Part shown: one piece after another, positions 31,340-43,214 of the stretch
How the letters are laid out: the number at the start of each line of letters is the position of its first letter
How positions within the stretch are numbered: the first letter of the stretch is position 1
DNA from: Linum tenue
Taxonomy: Eukaryota; Streptophyta; Magnoliopsida; Malpighiales; Linaceae
Length of the DNA stretch: 64,000 nucleotides
NCBI GenBank assembly: GCA_946122785.1
Contig: CAMGYJ010000002.1
Location: forward strand, 56,631,703 to 56,695,702
Direction of reading: 5' to 3'
Made by a program: the position numbers and the translations under genes
The notes under the pieces: model-generated
Database searches by the model: none
The model's input: only the letters and a program-made list of their open reading frames with translations
What the model was told of the DNA's origin: nothing

Positions 31340-31760
31340 ACTTTTTCCAGAAATAGCATTGTTTAAAAAAAATTACAAAATACCACACAATCCAAAAATT
31401 CGAAAAATATCACCCTTTTTCGAAAACCGCCACCCCACTCTGCGGTTTACACGAAAATTGTTGGGTGGGGCACGGTTTTTTACCAAAACCGCTAGGTTAC
31501 GGGGCGGTTTTGAAAACCGTTGGGTGGGGCGGCGATTAAGGGCCAAACCGCCACCCCACCCAGCGGTTTTGGTCTAATTCTTTTTTTTCGATCAACTCCT
31601 AACTTCGGCCGAAACTTCAAACGAACATAACTTTGCAATCGGGTATCCGATAGTAGCGATTTTTTTTAATCCGCATAACTTTTCGAGATCTTGCAAGATG
31701 CAAACCGCCGTCCCGCCTTCGTCAAACTTTGGGCGGCCATAACTTTGTGCTCCAAAATCC
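31340..31760. mobile_element. Left half of foldback MULE, copy 1 (partial)
   Basis: Same sequence as 42053-42473: CCGCCACCCCAC/GCGGTTTT subterminal repeats, then AACATAACTTTGCAATCGGG and GCATAACTTTTCGAGATCTT. It is cut at the tandem junction by LINE ORF1. Confidence 0.85.
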
Positions 31761-31763
31761 GAA

Positions 31764-33723
31764 GGGGGAAAGATAGTGGAGACCCTGCGCAGGCTGCATT
31801 CAATGAAAGGAAATCTGAGAAGGCAAAACTCGGCACTGTGGATGGATGTGCTAGACGGCGACTACATCCCAGTGGTAAGAGAGTGAAGCTAGGGAGACAG
31901 AAGGGTTTAAAGGTCTCCATCAAGATGGCAAGAGAGATGGGTACTGAGCATTTAATCACCCCAGTCGGAGAGAAGGGCTCGATAGGGGAGTATTTAAGGG
32001 GAGTGGGAGTCCCAATTGTGGTCATCTCTATCCCCAGATACAAAGCTAGAAACAAACTCATAAAAAAGGAGAGAGTGCGAGAAAGGAGAAAAGAAAAACC
32101 CAGATTTCCACTAGAAGTTTCAGAGGACGTAGCAATGGAGAGGAACCAGGAAGGAGTGAGAGGGGTGCATAATCATCTCATCATCAACCTTCAGCCTCAG
32201 GTCGTTGGGGCTAGGGGATCAGGAATGGCAATGCTGCTCGGAAAATGGATCACAGACTCAAAAGTTGGACTCTTCAAAGCCAGGAACTCGGTGGCAAGCA
32301 AATGGCGACTATTTGGAGAGGTGGAGACATCAAAGGAAGATGAGAACTTGTTTGTACACACGTTCGAGAATGCGGCGAAGAGAGATGCAGTTTGGAAAGG
32401 ACGACCATGGAATATAGGCAATGCACTGGTAGCTGTCAAGAAGTGGGATGGCGAAGGAAGCGTGAAAGAGGTGGATTTCTCAACAGTCACCATGTGGGTT
32501 CAACTGCATGACCTCCCCCAATCTCTGAAGTTTGAAGAAACCATCAAGGCGGTGGCGGAATACATCTTCCCAGTGTTCCATGGGATAGACAGATCCAACA
32601 TCCAACACCGGGGTTGGAGGAAATTTATCAGAATCCAGGTGGAAGTCAACATTGAAGACCCGATTCCCATCGGATTTGAATACCCATGCGGGGAGAGATC
32701 AGCTTGGATCGGCTTCAAGTACGAGAGAGTTATGGATTTGTGCTATTTCTGTGGGCGATTGGGCCATGTGATGCAGAACTGCCTGTACAGAGAAGAGAGT
32801 AGAAGGAAGGGACTAAGCATTGAGGCATCAGAGGTATACACGGCTGCACTGAAAGCAGGGCACGACTCTCCGGCGAATACCCCGCCGGCTTCGTTCCGCC
32901 GCCGCCATGCGGCCCAGGTGGAAGAAGGCCTGAGGAGGGAGAGGGAGCTCATTTTACGAGGAAGAAGGGAAAAGTCAGCTCAACTGACGCTGTCCCCCGC
33001 TGACATCAGGATGGAAATCAACTGCCCACCTGGCTTCGGGTACCTGCAAAGGGGGGCGTCGTCAAGCAATTTCAGGGAACAGGATGGGAGACAAATGTAC
33101 GGTGAGACAGGGAAGGAGTCAGTAAGTACACCCCAAAGACTGGAGTTTGACCTCGAGGCAACAACAGAAGCAATCCAGTCTTCACTGGTTCTCAACGAAG
33201 GTGGACCTAGCTGGAGGGAAAGAGAAGAGGGCCACAGACCAACCGAGGACAGGCAGGGGCTGATGGAGATGGGCCAACAGCTAAGCTTAGCTGGGCCCAG
33301 GATCGAAAGTGGAAGGGAGGCCCAGGAAGAGGGGGAAAAGAAGGAGTCCTGCCCACCAACCTCACCAACAAGGGGAGCTATTGGGACTATCATCCAAGAA
33401 GCCCAATATGCAGTCCAACTAATTAGGGGGGAGCCCCCCTCAGTGAACCAGGCCAACCCACTGAAAAAAAAAGAAAGGCCGATCAAGGCCAGAGCGGGGA
33501 AGAAATCTCACCAGCGCTATCAAACCTTTCTAACTTTAGTGTTGATTGTGTTGAGTTTAACCCAGGTCAAGAAGAGCAGGGGAAGGGCAGAAGGAGACAA
33601 GTGTATAGGAGGAGTATCGCAGCAATAACAGCAGCAGAGAAGCATTCCGAGGAGGGCCATGATCCGATCTCGAGGGCTGCGGTGGCAAGCCTGGAGCCGC
33701 CTCCAGAAGCATCAGGCTACTAA
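31764..33723 (+). pseudogene. LINE ORF1, copy 2 (N-terminus replaced by MULE sequence)
   Basis: The DUF4283-like domain and the CCHC knuckle (CYFCGRLGHVMQNC) are kept. The first 140 or so residues seen in copy 1 are missing because the junction joins MULE sequence to the middle of ORF1. The open frame does extend upstream into MULE sequence without a proper ATG, so a fusion protein is not expected. Differences from copy 1 include IRAVAEY to IKAVAEY and NCLFRE to NCLYRE. It has nine A in the homopolymer and therefore reads out of frame at the end, as in copy 1. Confidence 0.85.
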
Positions 33724-35451
33724 GCTGGAACTGTCGAGGATTTGGCCAATCCGCTACAAGAAGCTTCTGCAAGAATCTCTGTCGCAGATTTCGGCCATCA
33801 ATCTTCTTCCTGATGGAAACAAAACAAGAGGAAGGCTTCATGGAGGAGAAGAGGAGAAGATTGAAGTTTTCAAGTTTGGAGTATTTTAGCCCTAGTCAAG
33901 GCAGAAGTGGATTAGCCTTATGGTGGAACGAGAATGTATCGATCAGGGTGATTGATATGTCTAGATTCTACTTGGATGTTTGTATTAGCTGGGGTAGCAA
34001 TGTATGCTACTATACTTTTGTTCACGCTCCCACCACATCGGTGGAGAGAAGAGCTTTCTGGGACAAACTCACCTCCTTGAGGGACAGGGGGGATGAGGAG
34101 TGGCTCCTTGTAGGAGATTTTAACGCTGTCTTGTCGGATTTTGAGAAGCAGGGGCGATGCCCCCATTAGAAATGAAAATCGTGCACCTTTCAAGTATTTT
34201 GTGGAGCATAATGGCCTCATTGACCTGGGGTTTAATGGACCAATCTTCACGTGGAAGAATATGCAGAGAGGGGAAGAAGGGATTAGGGAGAGACCTGACC
34301 GAGCCCTATGTTCCCCGTCTTGGGGCCTAAAATTTGAGAGAGCAAAGGTCTTCCACGAAGTTTTCGTGGAATCTGACCATTGCCCCATTAGAGTGGATTT
34401 TGACATGTTGGAAGCGAAGAAAGATGTCCCATTTCGTTTTGATAAGAGATGGAGGTTTGAGGAAGAGTGTATTAAAATTGTCAAAGATTGTTGGGAGAAG
34501 GAAGGGGATATGATGAACAGTCTCAATAACTGTAAGGCTCAGCTTGAGAAATGGGCGAAGAAGGACAGGCAGGAAAAAAGTAAAAGAGAAGAGGAGATTA
34601 AGCAGAGACTTCTACAGATACAAGAGATGGACGATTTCAGCTCTCACCTCGATGAAGAACGCCATCTTGGAAATGAACTTTGTGTTATGTGGGAAAAGGA
34701 GGAGGAGTTTTGGCTCCAGGTTTCCAGAGTGAACTGGCTGCAAGGAGGAGACCAAAACTCGACCTTTTTCCACGCGGCATGCATTCAGAGGAAGAAAACA
34801 AATAGGATAAATAGACTGAAAAATAGGATGGGAGACTGGATTGATGACCAGGACACTCTTAAACACATGGCAACAGACTTCTATCATAGCTTATTCAAGG
34901 CTAGAGACCTCAATGAGATACGGTTTGACATGGAAGGATTCCCCAAGCTGGTCACAGAAGAAATGAATTCAGATTTGGGAAAGGAGTTGAATAATGATGA
35001 GATAAAAGAAGCGGTTTTCTCGTTGGGGGCCGCTAAGGCTCCTAGGCCGGATGGGTTCCCAGGCCACTTCTATCGTAGATTCTGGAAAATTTGTGAGGCC
35101 AAGTTTTGTGAGGAAATCCGAGCTTTCTTCAGGACATCCAAAATTCCAGATGGATGGAACGATACGTTCATCACTATCATCCCAAAGATTGATGCTCCAG
35201 AAGAGTTGGGGCAATTTAGACCCATTAGTTGCTGTAAATTCAGGTATAAAGTTATAACGAAGATCTTGGCTATCAGAATTCAGAGGTGGCTGCCTGTGCT
35301 GATCAATGAAGTACAGTCGGCTTTCACGGGGGGAAGGCAGATTCAGGACAATATCGTTATTGTCCATGAAGTGTTGAACCACTTTAAGAAACACAAGACT
35401 GGTCGTAAAAGAGACATGATGATCTTTACCTCGACTTGTGTGGAGGGTTGA
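33711..35451 (+). pseudogene. LINE ORF2, copy 2
   Basis: Same structure and same endonuclease frameshift as copy 1. Here the endonuclease begins with the canonical LLSWNCRGFG. Other changes from copy 1 include FVEQNG to FVEHNG, CPIIVDF to CPIRVDF and RFEKEC to RFEEEC. It ends at the same RT breakpoint. Confidence 0.85.
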
Positions 35452-35777
35452 TAATCGGTCAGAACATATTGTATTTTAGTGCTTATTATATGTTTGAGCA
35501 TATTGCGGCTAGTTTTAGAGCTCGCTAATCCTGGAATGGTTTAAAAAACCATTACCGCATAGTGCCATGAGTTTGATGTATTACAGGTGAAGAAAACACG
35601 AAAAGATGGTAGCTTGCTGGTTGCGGAAGCAAAGGTAAAAAGGGGAAATTGCACAGGCAAACAATCATTAGCGTGTTTGAGCTTAAATCACTAGTGGAAT
35701 AATTATTGGGTTGCTGGCCCAACTAAATTACCAGCGGAACCGGGCCGTGCCTTTATGCTTCTAGCGTAGAAGGAAGT

Positions 35778-36496
35778 AGGGATGGCAATGGGGCGGGTTT
35801 GCCTAAACCATCTCCATCCCCACTTTCAAATATTCAAACCCATACCCATGCTGGGAGTGTTTTCCAAACTCATGCTCATACTCGTGGGTTTCGGGTACCC
35901 ATAGATAATACCCGCCCCGTATATCCAACACCTAATATTTAATATATAAATTTTTAATTATAACACTAAACACCTACTATATCATGAAGTCGACAAAGAG
36001 ACAATCATTCTTAACACGGTTCAAAGCATCTTATCCTAAAGCATCCGTTAATCCATAAGATAAAATACAATGTAATCCAAATCATTACTCTCTTACTCTA
36101 ATACATCTATTAAGTAATAACTAATTAACATAATCTTGTTAACCATCGAAACAATCAAAGAGTGAAGGGAGAGTTGAGGAAAAAGAATTGAGTTTTGATT
36201 TGGCTAGCCATCCAATTACATTTCTACAAAATATTTTCTTAAGTTACCCTCACTATTATAGATAGATTACAGTTTAATCAATTTATTTTTTATATTTGAA
36301 GAAATTATCCTAATGGGGCCGGTATGGGTATGGGTATGGGGCGGGACAGGCTAAAACCATACCCGCCCCTTACCCATCAAAAGTTTTGCGGGTTTTACCC
36401 ATACTCGCCCCACCCCCGGTCAAAGCGGGGATTCCCCGCGTTGACTGGGTCGAGGGCGGACGGGTACCCGCAGTCATGAATTTGATTGCCATCCCT
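35778..36496. mobile_element. hAT-type MITE, copy 2
   Basis: Equivalent of 30421-31140, with the same AGGGATGGCAAT/ATTGCCATCCCT ends. It was carried along by the tandem duplication, not inserted again. Confidence 0.7.
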
Positions 36497-36695
36497 GGAA
36501 GGGAACAAAGGGATTAAATTGGACCAGAGTGCCTTGAAGGGGGCATTATTGTTGATTTAATTTGACCAAGTTGTTTGTCCTTTCCTAAAAAGGAGAAGGC
36601 CAATTAACTTGGAGGGGAAACGCACTATTTGAACTTTGAACAAGGAACAGGATCCGATTAATCGGCTGGATAGATTTGGAGCAAAGCAATTTCAG

Positions 36696-37116
36696 ACTTT
36701 TTCCAGAAATAGCATTGTTTAAAAAAAATTACAAAATACCACACAATCCAAAAATTCGAAAAATATCACCCTTTTTCGAAAACCGCCACCCCACTCTGCG
36801 GTTTACACGAAAATTGTTGGGTGGGGCACGGTTTTTTACCAAAACCGCTAGGTTACGGGGCGGTTTTGAAAACCGTTGGGTGGGGCGGCGATTAAGGGCC
36901 AAACCGCCACCCCACCCAGCGGTTTTGGTCTAATTCTTTTTTTTCGATCAACTCCTAACTTCGGCCGAAACTTCAAACGAACATAACTTTGCAATCGGGT
37001 ATCCGATAGTAGCGATTTTTTTTAATCCGCATAACTTTTCGAGATCTTGCAAGATGCAAACCGCCGTCCCGCCTTCGTCAAACTTTTGGCGGCCATAACT
37101 TTGTGCTCCAAAATCC
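36696..37116. mobile_element. Left half of foldback MULE, copy 2 (partial)
   Basis: Equivalent of 31340-31760, cut at the second tandem junction. Confidence 0.85.
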
Positions 37117-37119
37117 GAA

Positions 37120-39080
37120 GGGGGAAAGATAGTGGAGACCCTGCGCAGGCTGCATTCAATGAAAGGAAATCTGAGAAGGCAAAACTCGGCACTGTGGATG
37201 GATGTGCTAGACGGCGACTATATCCCAGTGGTAAGAGAGTGAAGCTAGGGAGACAGAAGGGTTTAAAGGTCTCCATCAAGATGGCAAGAGAGATGGGTAC
37301 TGAGCATTTAATCACCCCAGTCGGAGAGAAGGTCTCGATAGGGGAGTATTTAAGGGGAGTGGGAGTCCCAATTGTGGTCATCTCTATCCCCAGATACAAA
37401 GCTAGAAACAAACTCATAAAAAAGGAGAGAGTGCGAGAAAGGAGAAAAGAAAAACCCAGATTTCCACTAGAAGTTTCAGAGGACGTAGCAATGGAGAGGA
37501 ACCAGGAAGGAGTGAGAGGGGTGCATAATCATCTCATCATCAACCTTCAGCCTCAGGTCGTTGGGGCTAGGGGATCAGGAATGGCAATGCTGCTCGGAAA
37601 ATGGATCACAGACTCAAAAGTTGGACTCTTCAAAGCCAGGAACTCGGTGGCAAGCAAATGGCGACTATTTGGAGAGGTGGAGACATCAAAGGAAGATGAG
37701 AACTTGTTTGTACACACGTTCGAGAATGCGGCGAAGAGAGATGCAGTTTGGAAAGGACGACCATGGAATATAGGCAATGCACTGGTAGCTGTCAAGAAGT
37801 GGGATGGCGAAGGAAGCGTGAAAGAGGTGGATTTCTCAACAGTCACCATGTGGGTTCAACTGCATGACCTCCCCCAATCTCTGAAGTTTGAAGAAACCAT
37901 CAAGGCGGTGGCGGAATACATCTTCCCAGTGTTCCATGGGATAGACAGATCCAACATCCAACACCGGGGTTGGAGGAAATTTATCAGAATCCAGGTGGAA
38001 GTCAACATTGAAGACCCGATTCCCATCGGATTTGAATACCCATGCGGGGAGAGATCAGCTTGGATCGGCTTCAAGTACGAGAGAGTTATGGATTTGTGCT
38101 ATTTCTGTGGGCGATTGGGCCATGTGATGCAGAACTGCCTGTTCAGAGAAGAGAGTAGAAGGAAGGGACTAAGCATTGAGGCATCAGAGGTATACACGGC
38201 GGCACTGAAAGCAGGGCACGACTCTCCGGCGAATACCCCGCCGGCTTCGTTCCGCCGCCGCCATGCGGCCCAGGTGGAAGAAGGCCTGAGGAGGGAGAGG
38301 GAGCTCATTTTACGAGGAAGAAGGGAAAAGTCAGCTCAACTGACGCTGTCCCCCGCTGACATCAAGATGGAAATCAACTGCCCACCTGGCTTCGGGTACC
38401 TGCAAAGGGGGGCGTCGTCAAGCAATTTCAGGGAACAGGATGGGAGACAAATGTACGGTGAGACAGGGAAGGAGTCAGTAAGTACACCCCAAAGACTGGA
38501 GTTTGACCTCGAGGCAACAACAGAAGCAATCCATTCTTCACTGGTTCTCAACGAAGGTGGACCTAGCTGGAGGGAAAGAGAAGAGGGCCACAGACCAACC
38601 GAGGACAGGCAGGGGCTGATGGAGATGGGCCAACAGCTAAGCTTAGCTGGGCCCAGGATCGAAAGTGGAAGGGAGGCCCAGGAAGAGGGGGAAAAGAAGG
38701 AGCCCAGCCCACCAACCTCACCAACAAGGGGAGCTATTGGGACTATCATCCAAGAAGCCCAATATGCAGTCCAACTAATTAGGGGGGAGCCCCCCTCAGT
38801 GAACCAGGCCAACCCACTGAAAAAAAAAAGAAAGGCCGATCAAGGCCAGAGCGGGGAAGAAATCTCACCAGCGCTATCAAACCTTTCTAACTTTAGTGTT
38901 GATTGTGTTGAGTTTAACCCAGGTCAAGAAGAGCAGGGGAAGGGCAGAAGGAGACAAGTGTATAGGAGGAGTATCGCAGCAATAACAGCAGCAGAGAAGC
39001 ATTCCGAGGAGGGCCATGATCCGATCTCGAGGGCAGCGGTGGCAAGCCTGGAGCCGCCTCCAGAAGCATCAGGCTACTAA
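37120..39080 (+). pseudogene. LINE ORF1, copy 3
   Basis: As copy 2, but with ten A at the homopolymer (38820-38829), so the reading frame runs on through GEEISPALSNLSNFSVDCVE and ends EPPPEASGY at 39080. This is probably the ancestral ORF1 C-terminus. It lacks the N-terminal part, as copy 2 does. Confidence 0.85.
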
Positions 39081-40808
39081 GCTGGAACTGTCGAGGATTT
39101 GGCCAATCCGCTACAAGAAGCTTCTGCAAGAATCTCTGTCGCAGATTTCGGCCATCAATCTTCTTCCTGATGGAAACAAAACAAGAGGAAGGCTTCATGG
39201 AGGAGAAGAGGAGAAGATTGAAGTTTTCAAGTTTGGAGTATTTTAGCCCTAGTCAAGGCGGAAGTGGATTAGCCTTATGGTGGAACGAGAATGTATCGAT
39301 CAGGGTGATTGATATGTCTAGATTCTACTTGGATGTTTGTATTAGCTGGGGTAGCAATGTATGCTACTATACTTTTGTTCACGCTCCCACCACATCGGTG
39401 GAGAGAAGAGCTTTCTGGGACAAACTCACCTCCTTGAGGGACAGGGGGGATGAGGAGTGGCTCCTTGTAGGAGATTTTAACGCTGTCTTGTCGGATTTTG
39501 AGAAGCAGGGGCGATGCCCCCATTAGAAATGAAAATCGTGCACCTTTCAAGTATTTTGTGGAGCAGAATGGCCTCATTGACCTGGGGTTTAATGGACCAA
39601 TCTTCACGTGGAAGAATATGCAGAGAGGGGAAGAAGGGATTAGGGAGAGACCTGACCGAGCCCTATGTTCCCCGTCTTGGGGCCTAAAATTTGAGAGAGC
39701 AAAGGTCTTCCACGAAGTTTTCGTGGAATCTGACCATTGCCCCATTAGAGTGGATTTTGACATGTTGGAAGCGAAGAAAGATGTCCCATTTCGTTTTGAT
39801 AAGAGATGGAGGTTTGAGGAAGAGTGTATTAAAATTGTCAAAGATTGTTGGGAGAAGGAAGGGGATATGATGAACAGTCTCAATAACTGTAAGGCTCAGC
39901 TTGAGAAATGGGCGAAGAAGGACAGGCAGGAAAAAAGTAAAAGAGAAGAGGAGATTAAGCAGAGACTTCTACAGATACAAGAGATGGACGATTTCAGCTC
40001 TCACCTCGATGAAGAACGCCATCTTGGAAATGAACTTTGTGTTATGTGGGAAAAGGAGGAGGAGTTTTGGCTCCAGGTTTCCAGAGTGAACTGGCTGCAA
40101 GGAGGAGACCAAAACTCGACCTTTTTCCACGCGGCATGCATTCAGAGGAAGAAAACAAATAGGATAAATAGACTGAAAAATAGGATGGGAGACTGGATTG
40201 ATGACCAGGACACTCTTAAACACATGGCAACAGACTTCTATCATAGCTTATTCAAGGCTAGAGGCCTCAATGAGATACGGTTTGACATGGAAGGATTCCC
40301 CAAGCTGGTCACAGAAGAAATGAATTCAGATTTGGGAAAGGAGTTGAATAATGATGAGATAAAAGAAGCGGTTTTCTCGTTGGGGGCCGCTAAGGCTCCT
40401 AGGCCGGATGGGTTCCCAGGCCACTTCTATCGTAGATTCTGGAAAATTTGTGAGGCCAAGTTTTGTGAGGAAATCCGAGCTTTCTTCAGGACATCCAAAA
40501 TTCCAGATGGATGGAACGATACGTTCATCACTATCATCCCAAAGATTGATGCTCCAGAAGAGTTGGGGCAATTTAGACCCATTAGTTGCTGTAAATTCAG
40601 GTATAAAGTTATAACGAAGATCTTGGCTATCAGAATTCAGAGGTGGCTGCCTGTGCTGATCAATGAAGTACAGTCGGCTTTCACGGGGGGAAGGCAGATT
40701 CAGGACAATATCGTTATTGTCCATGAAGTGTTGAACCACTTTAAGAAACACAAGACTGGTCGTAAAAGAGACATGATGATCTTTACCTCGACTTGTGTGG
40801 AGGGTTGA
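39068..40808 (+). pseudogene. LINE ORF2, copy 3
   Basis: As copy 2, with LLSWNCRGFG, the shared frameshift in the endonuclease and the same RT truncation. It has FVEQNG like copy 1 and KARGLNEI where the others have KARDLNEI. Confidence 0.85.
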
Positions 40809-41134
40809 TAATCGGTCAGAACATATTGTATTTTAGTGCTTATTATATGTTTGAGCATATTGCGGCTAGTTTTAGAGCTCGCTAATCCTGGAATGGTTTA
40901 AAAAACCATTACCGCATAGTGCCATGAGTTTGATGTATTACAGGTGAAGAAAACACGAAAAGATGGTAGCTTGCTGGTTGCGGAAGCAAAGGTAAAAAGG
41001 GGAAATTGCACAGGCAAACAATCATTAGCGTGTTTGAGCTTAAATCACTAGTGGAATAATTATTGGGTTGCTGGCCCAACTAAATTACCAGCGGAACCGG
41101 GCCGGGCCTTTATGCTTCTAGCGTAGAAGGAAGT

Positions 41135-41853
41135 AGGGATGGCAATGGGGCGGGTTTGCCTAAACCATCTCCATCCCCACTTTCAAATATTCAAACCCAT
41201 ACCCATGCTGGGAGTGTTTTCCAAACTCATGCTCATACTCGTGGGTTTCGGGTACCCATAGATAATACCTGCCCCGTATATCCAACACCTAATATTTAAT
41301 ATATAAATTTTTAATTATAACACTAAACACCTACTATATCATGAAGTCGACAAAGAGACAATCATTCTTAACACGGTTCAAAGCATCTTATCCTAAAGCA
41401 TCCGTTAATCCATAAGATAAAATACAATGTAATCCAAATCATTACTCTCTTACTCTAATACATCTATTAAGTAATAACTAATTAACATAATCTTGTTAAC
41501 CATCGAAACAATCAAAGAGTGAAGGGAGAGTTGAGGAAAAAGAATTGAGTTTTGATTTGGCTAGCCATCCAATTACATTTCTACAAAATATTTTCTTAAG
41601 TTACCCTCACTATTATAGATAGATTACAGTTTAATCAATTTATTTTTTATATTTGAAGAAATTATCCTAATGGGGCCGGTATGGGTATGGGTATGGGGCG
41701 GGACAGGCTAAAACCATACCCGCCCCTTACCCATCAAAAGTTTTGCGGGTTTTACCCATACTCGCCCCACCCCCGGTCAAAGCGGGGATTCCCCGCGTTG
41801 ACTGGGTCGAGGGCGGACGGGTACCCGCAGTCATGAATTTGATTGCCATCCCT
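41135..41853. mobile_element. hAT-type MITE, copy 3
   Basis: Equivalent of 30421-31140. Confidence 0.7.
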
Positions 41854-42052
41854 GGAAGGGAACAAAGGGATTAAATTGGACCAGAGTGCCTTGAAGGGGG
41901 CATTATTGTTGATTTAATTTGACCAAGTTGTTTGTCCTTTCCTAAAAAGGAGAAGGCCAATTAACTTGGAGGGGAAACACACTATTTGAACTTTGAACAA
42001 GGAACAGGATCCGATTAATCGGCTGGATAGATTTGGAGCAAAGCAATTTCAG

Positions 42053-43205
42053 ACTTTTTCCAGAAATAGCATTGTTTAAAAAAAATTACAAAATACCACA
42101 CAATCCAAAAATTCGAAAAATATCACCCTTTTTCGAAAACCGCCACCCCACTCTGCGGTTTACACGAAAATTGTTGGGTGGGGCACGGTTTTTGACCAAA
42201 ACCGCTAGGTTACGGGGCGGTTTTGAAAACCGTTGGGTGGGGCGGCGATTAAGGGCCAAACTGCCACCCCACCCAGCGGTTTTGGTCTAATTCTTTTTTT
42301 TCGATCAACTCCTAACTTCGGCCGAAACTTCAAACGAACATAACTTTGCAATCGGGTATCCGATAGTAGCGATTTTTTTTAATCCGCATAACTTTTCGAG
42401 ATCTTGCAAGATGCAAACCGCCGTCCCGCCTTCGTCAAACTTTGGGCGGCCATAACTTTGTGCTCCAAAATCCGAACGTCATGAAATATTTTTCATTTCG
42501 CATATCTTTTTAAGATCTACAAGTTTACTAGGATGAAATTTTCAAAACAGGAATTAGTTTTGGATATACGGGACCTTGGGAATAACTTTACCATTACTTT
42601 TCACAAATCCCTGTACATTTCGAGATTATAGTTATGTTAAAAGTTGTAGTAATTGAAAAGTTATGCGAAATAAAAAAAAATTATGACATTTAGATTTTGA
42701 AGCACAAAGTTATGGCCGTCCAAAGTTATTGAGGATTTTTTGCGTTCAAGGTTTAAAACTTTGTTAATATATAATTGATTCAAAAGAGGAGTTGTAGTGT
42801 GGTGGTTTAGATGTTATGATGAATTTAGTTAACCAAACCCACCATAGCTACTTTTTTAATCTCTCTACTAAATAAAAAAATTAATTGGAATAATGGTGTA
42901 TCGAATCTATGACCTCTTGTACACAAGGTAACAACTAAACCAATTGTGTCAAGTCCACTTATGAGATTCATGTGGATACAAATATATATATACTGAAAAC
43001 TGCCGGGTGGGGGTGCGGTTTTCAATAAAACCGCCCGGCCCAATGTGGTTCGTAAAACCGCCCCTGACCCATGCGATTTTCATCGAAAACCGCGCCCCCA
43101 CCCAGCGGTTTTCGAGAAAGGGTGGTCTTTTTGGAATTTTTCGTACATGGGTGGTAGTTTTGTAAGAAAAAAATTAAACAGTGGTACTTTTGGATTTTTT
43201 TCCAA
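42053..43205. mobile_element. Complete foldback MULE (9-bp TSD, one mismatch)
   Basis: The left end (TTTTTCCAGAAATAGC, then GAAAAATATCACCC, then CGAAAACCGCCACCCC) is mirrored at the right end (GCGGTTTTCGAGAAAGGGTG and on to TTTGGATTTTTTTCC). The 9-mers CAATTTCAG at 42044-42052 and CAATTTCTG at 43206-43214 flank it, fitting Mutator-type insertion. The centre shares AACTTTGTGCTCCA, GCATAACTTTT and similar words with the MULE at 1299-2483. There is no transposase. Its left half is what each tandem unit carries. Confidence 0.8.
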
Positions 43206-43214
43206 CAATTTCTG

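Larger units (their letters stand above)
26404..31760 (+). repeat. 5,357-bp tandem unit, copy 1
   Basis: The unit begins inside LINE ORF1 (GAAGGGGGAAAG at 26404) and runs through ORF2, a short LTR-like segment, a hAT-type MITE and the left half of a foldback MULE, up to CCAAAATCC before the next GAAGGGGGAAAG at 31761. Confidence 0.95.
31761..37116 (+). repeat. 5,356-bp tandem unit, copy 2
   Basis: Same content as copy 1. One A is missing near 36083 relative to copy 1 (shared with copy 3), and about 18 substitutions separate it from copy 1 by my reading. Confidence 0.95.
37117..42473 (+). repeat. 5,357-bp tandem unit, copy 3
   Basis: Same content as copies 1 and 2. At its end (GAA at 42474-42476) the sequence does not return to LINE ORF1 but continues into the right half of the MULE, giving the original downstream flank. 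Confidence 0.95.

Noticed and set aside
31691..31763. Fusion protein joining MULE sequence to LINE ORF1 in units 2 and 3
   Set aside because: The frame is open across the junction but has no in-frame ATG upstream of it, and the LINE is dead; there is no support for translation.
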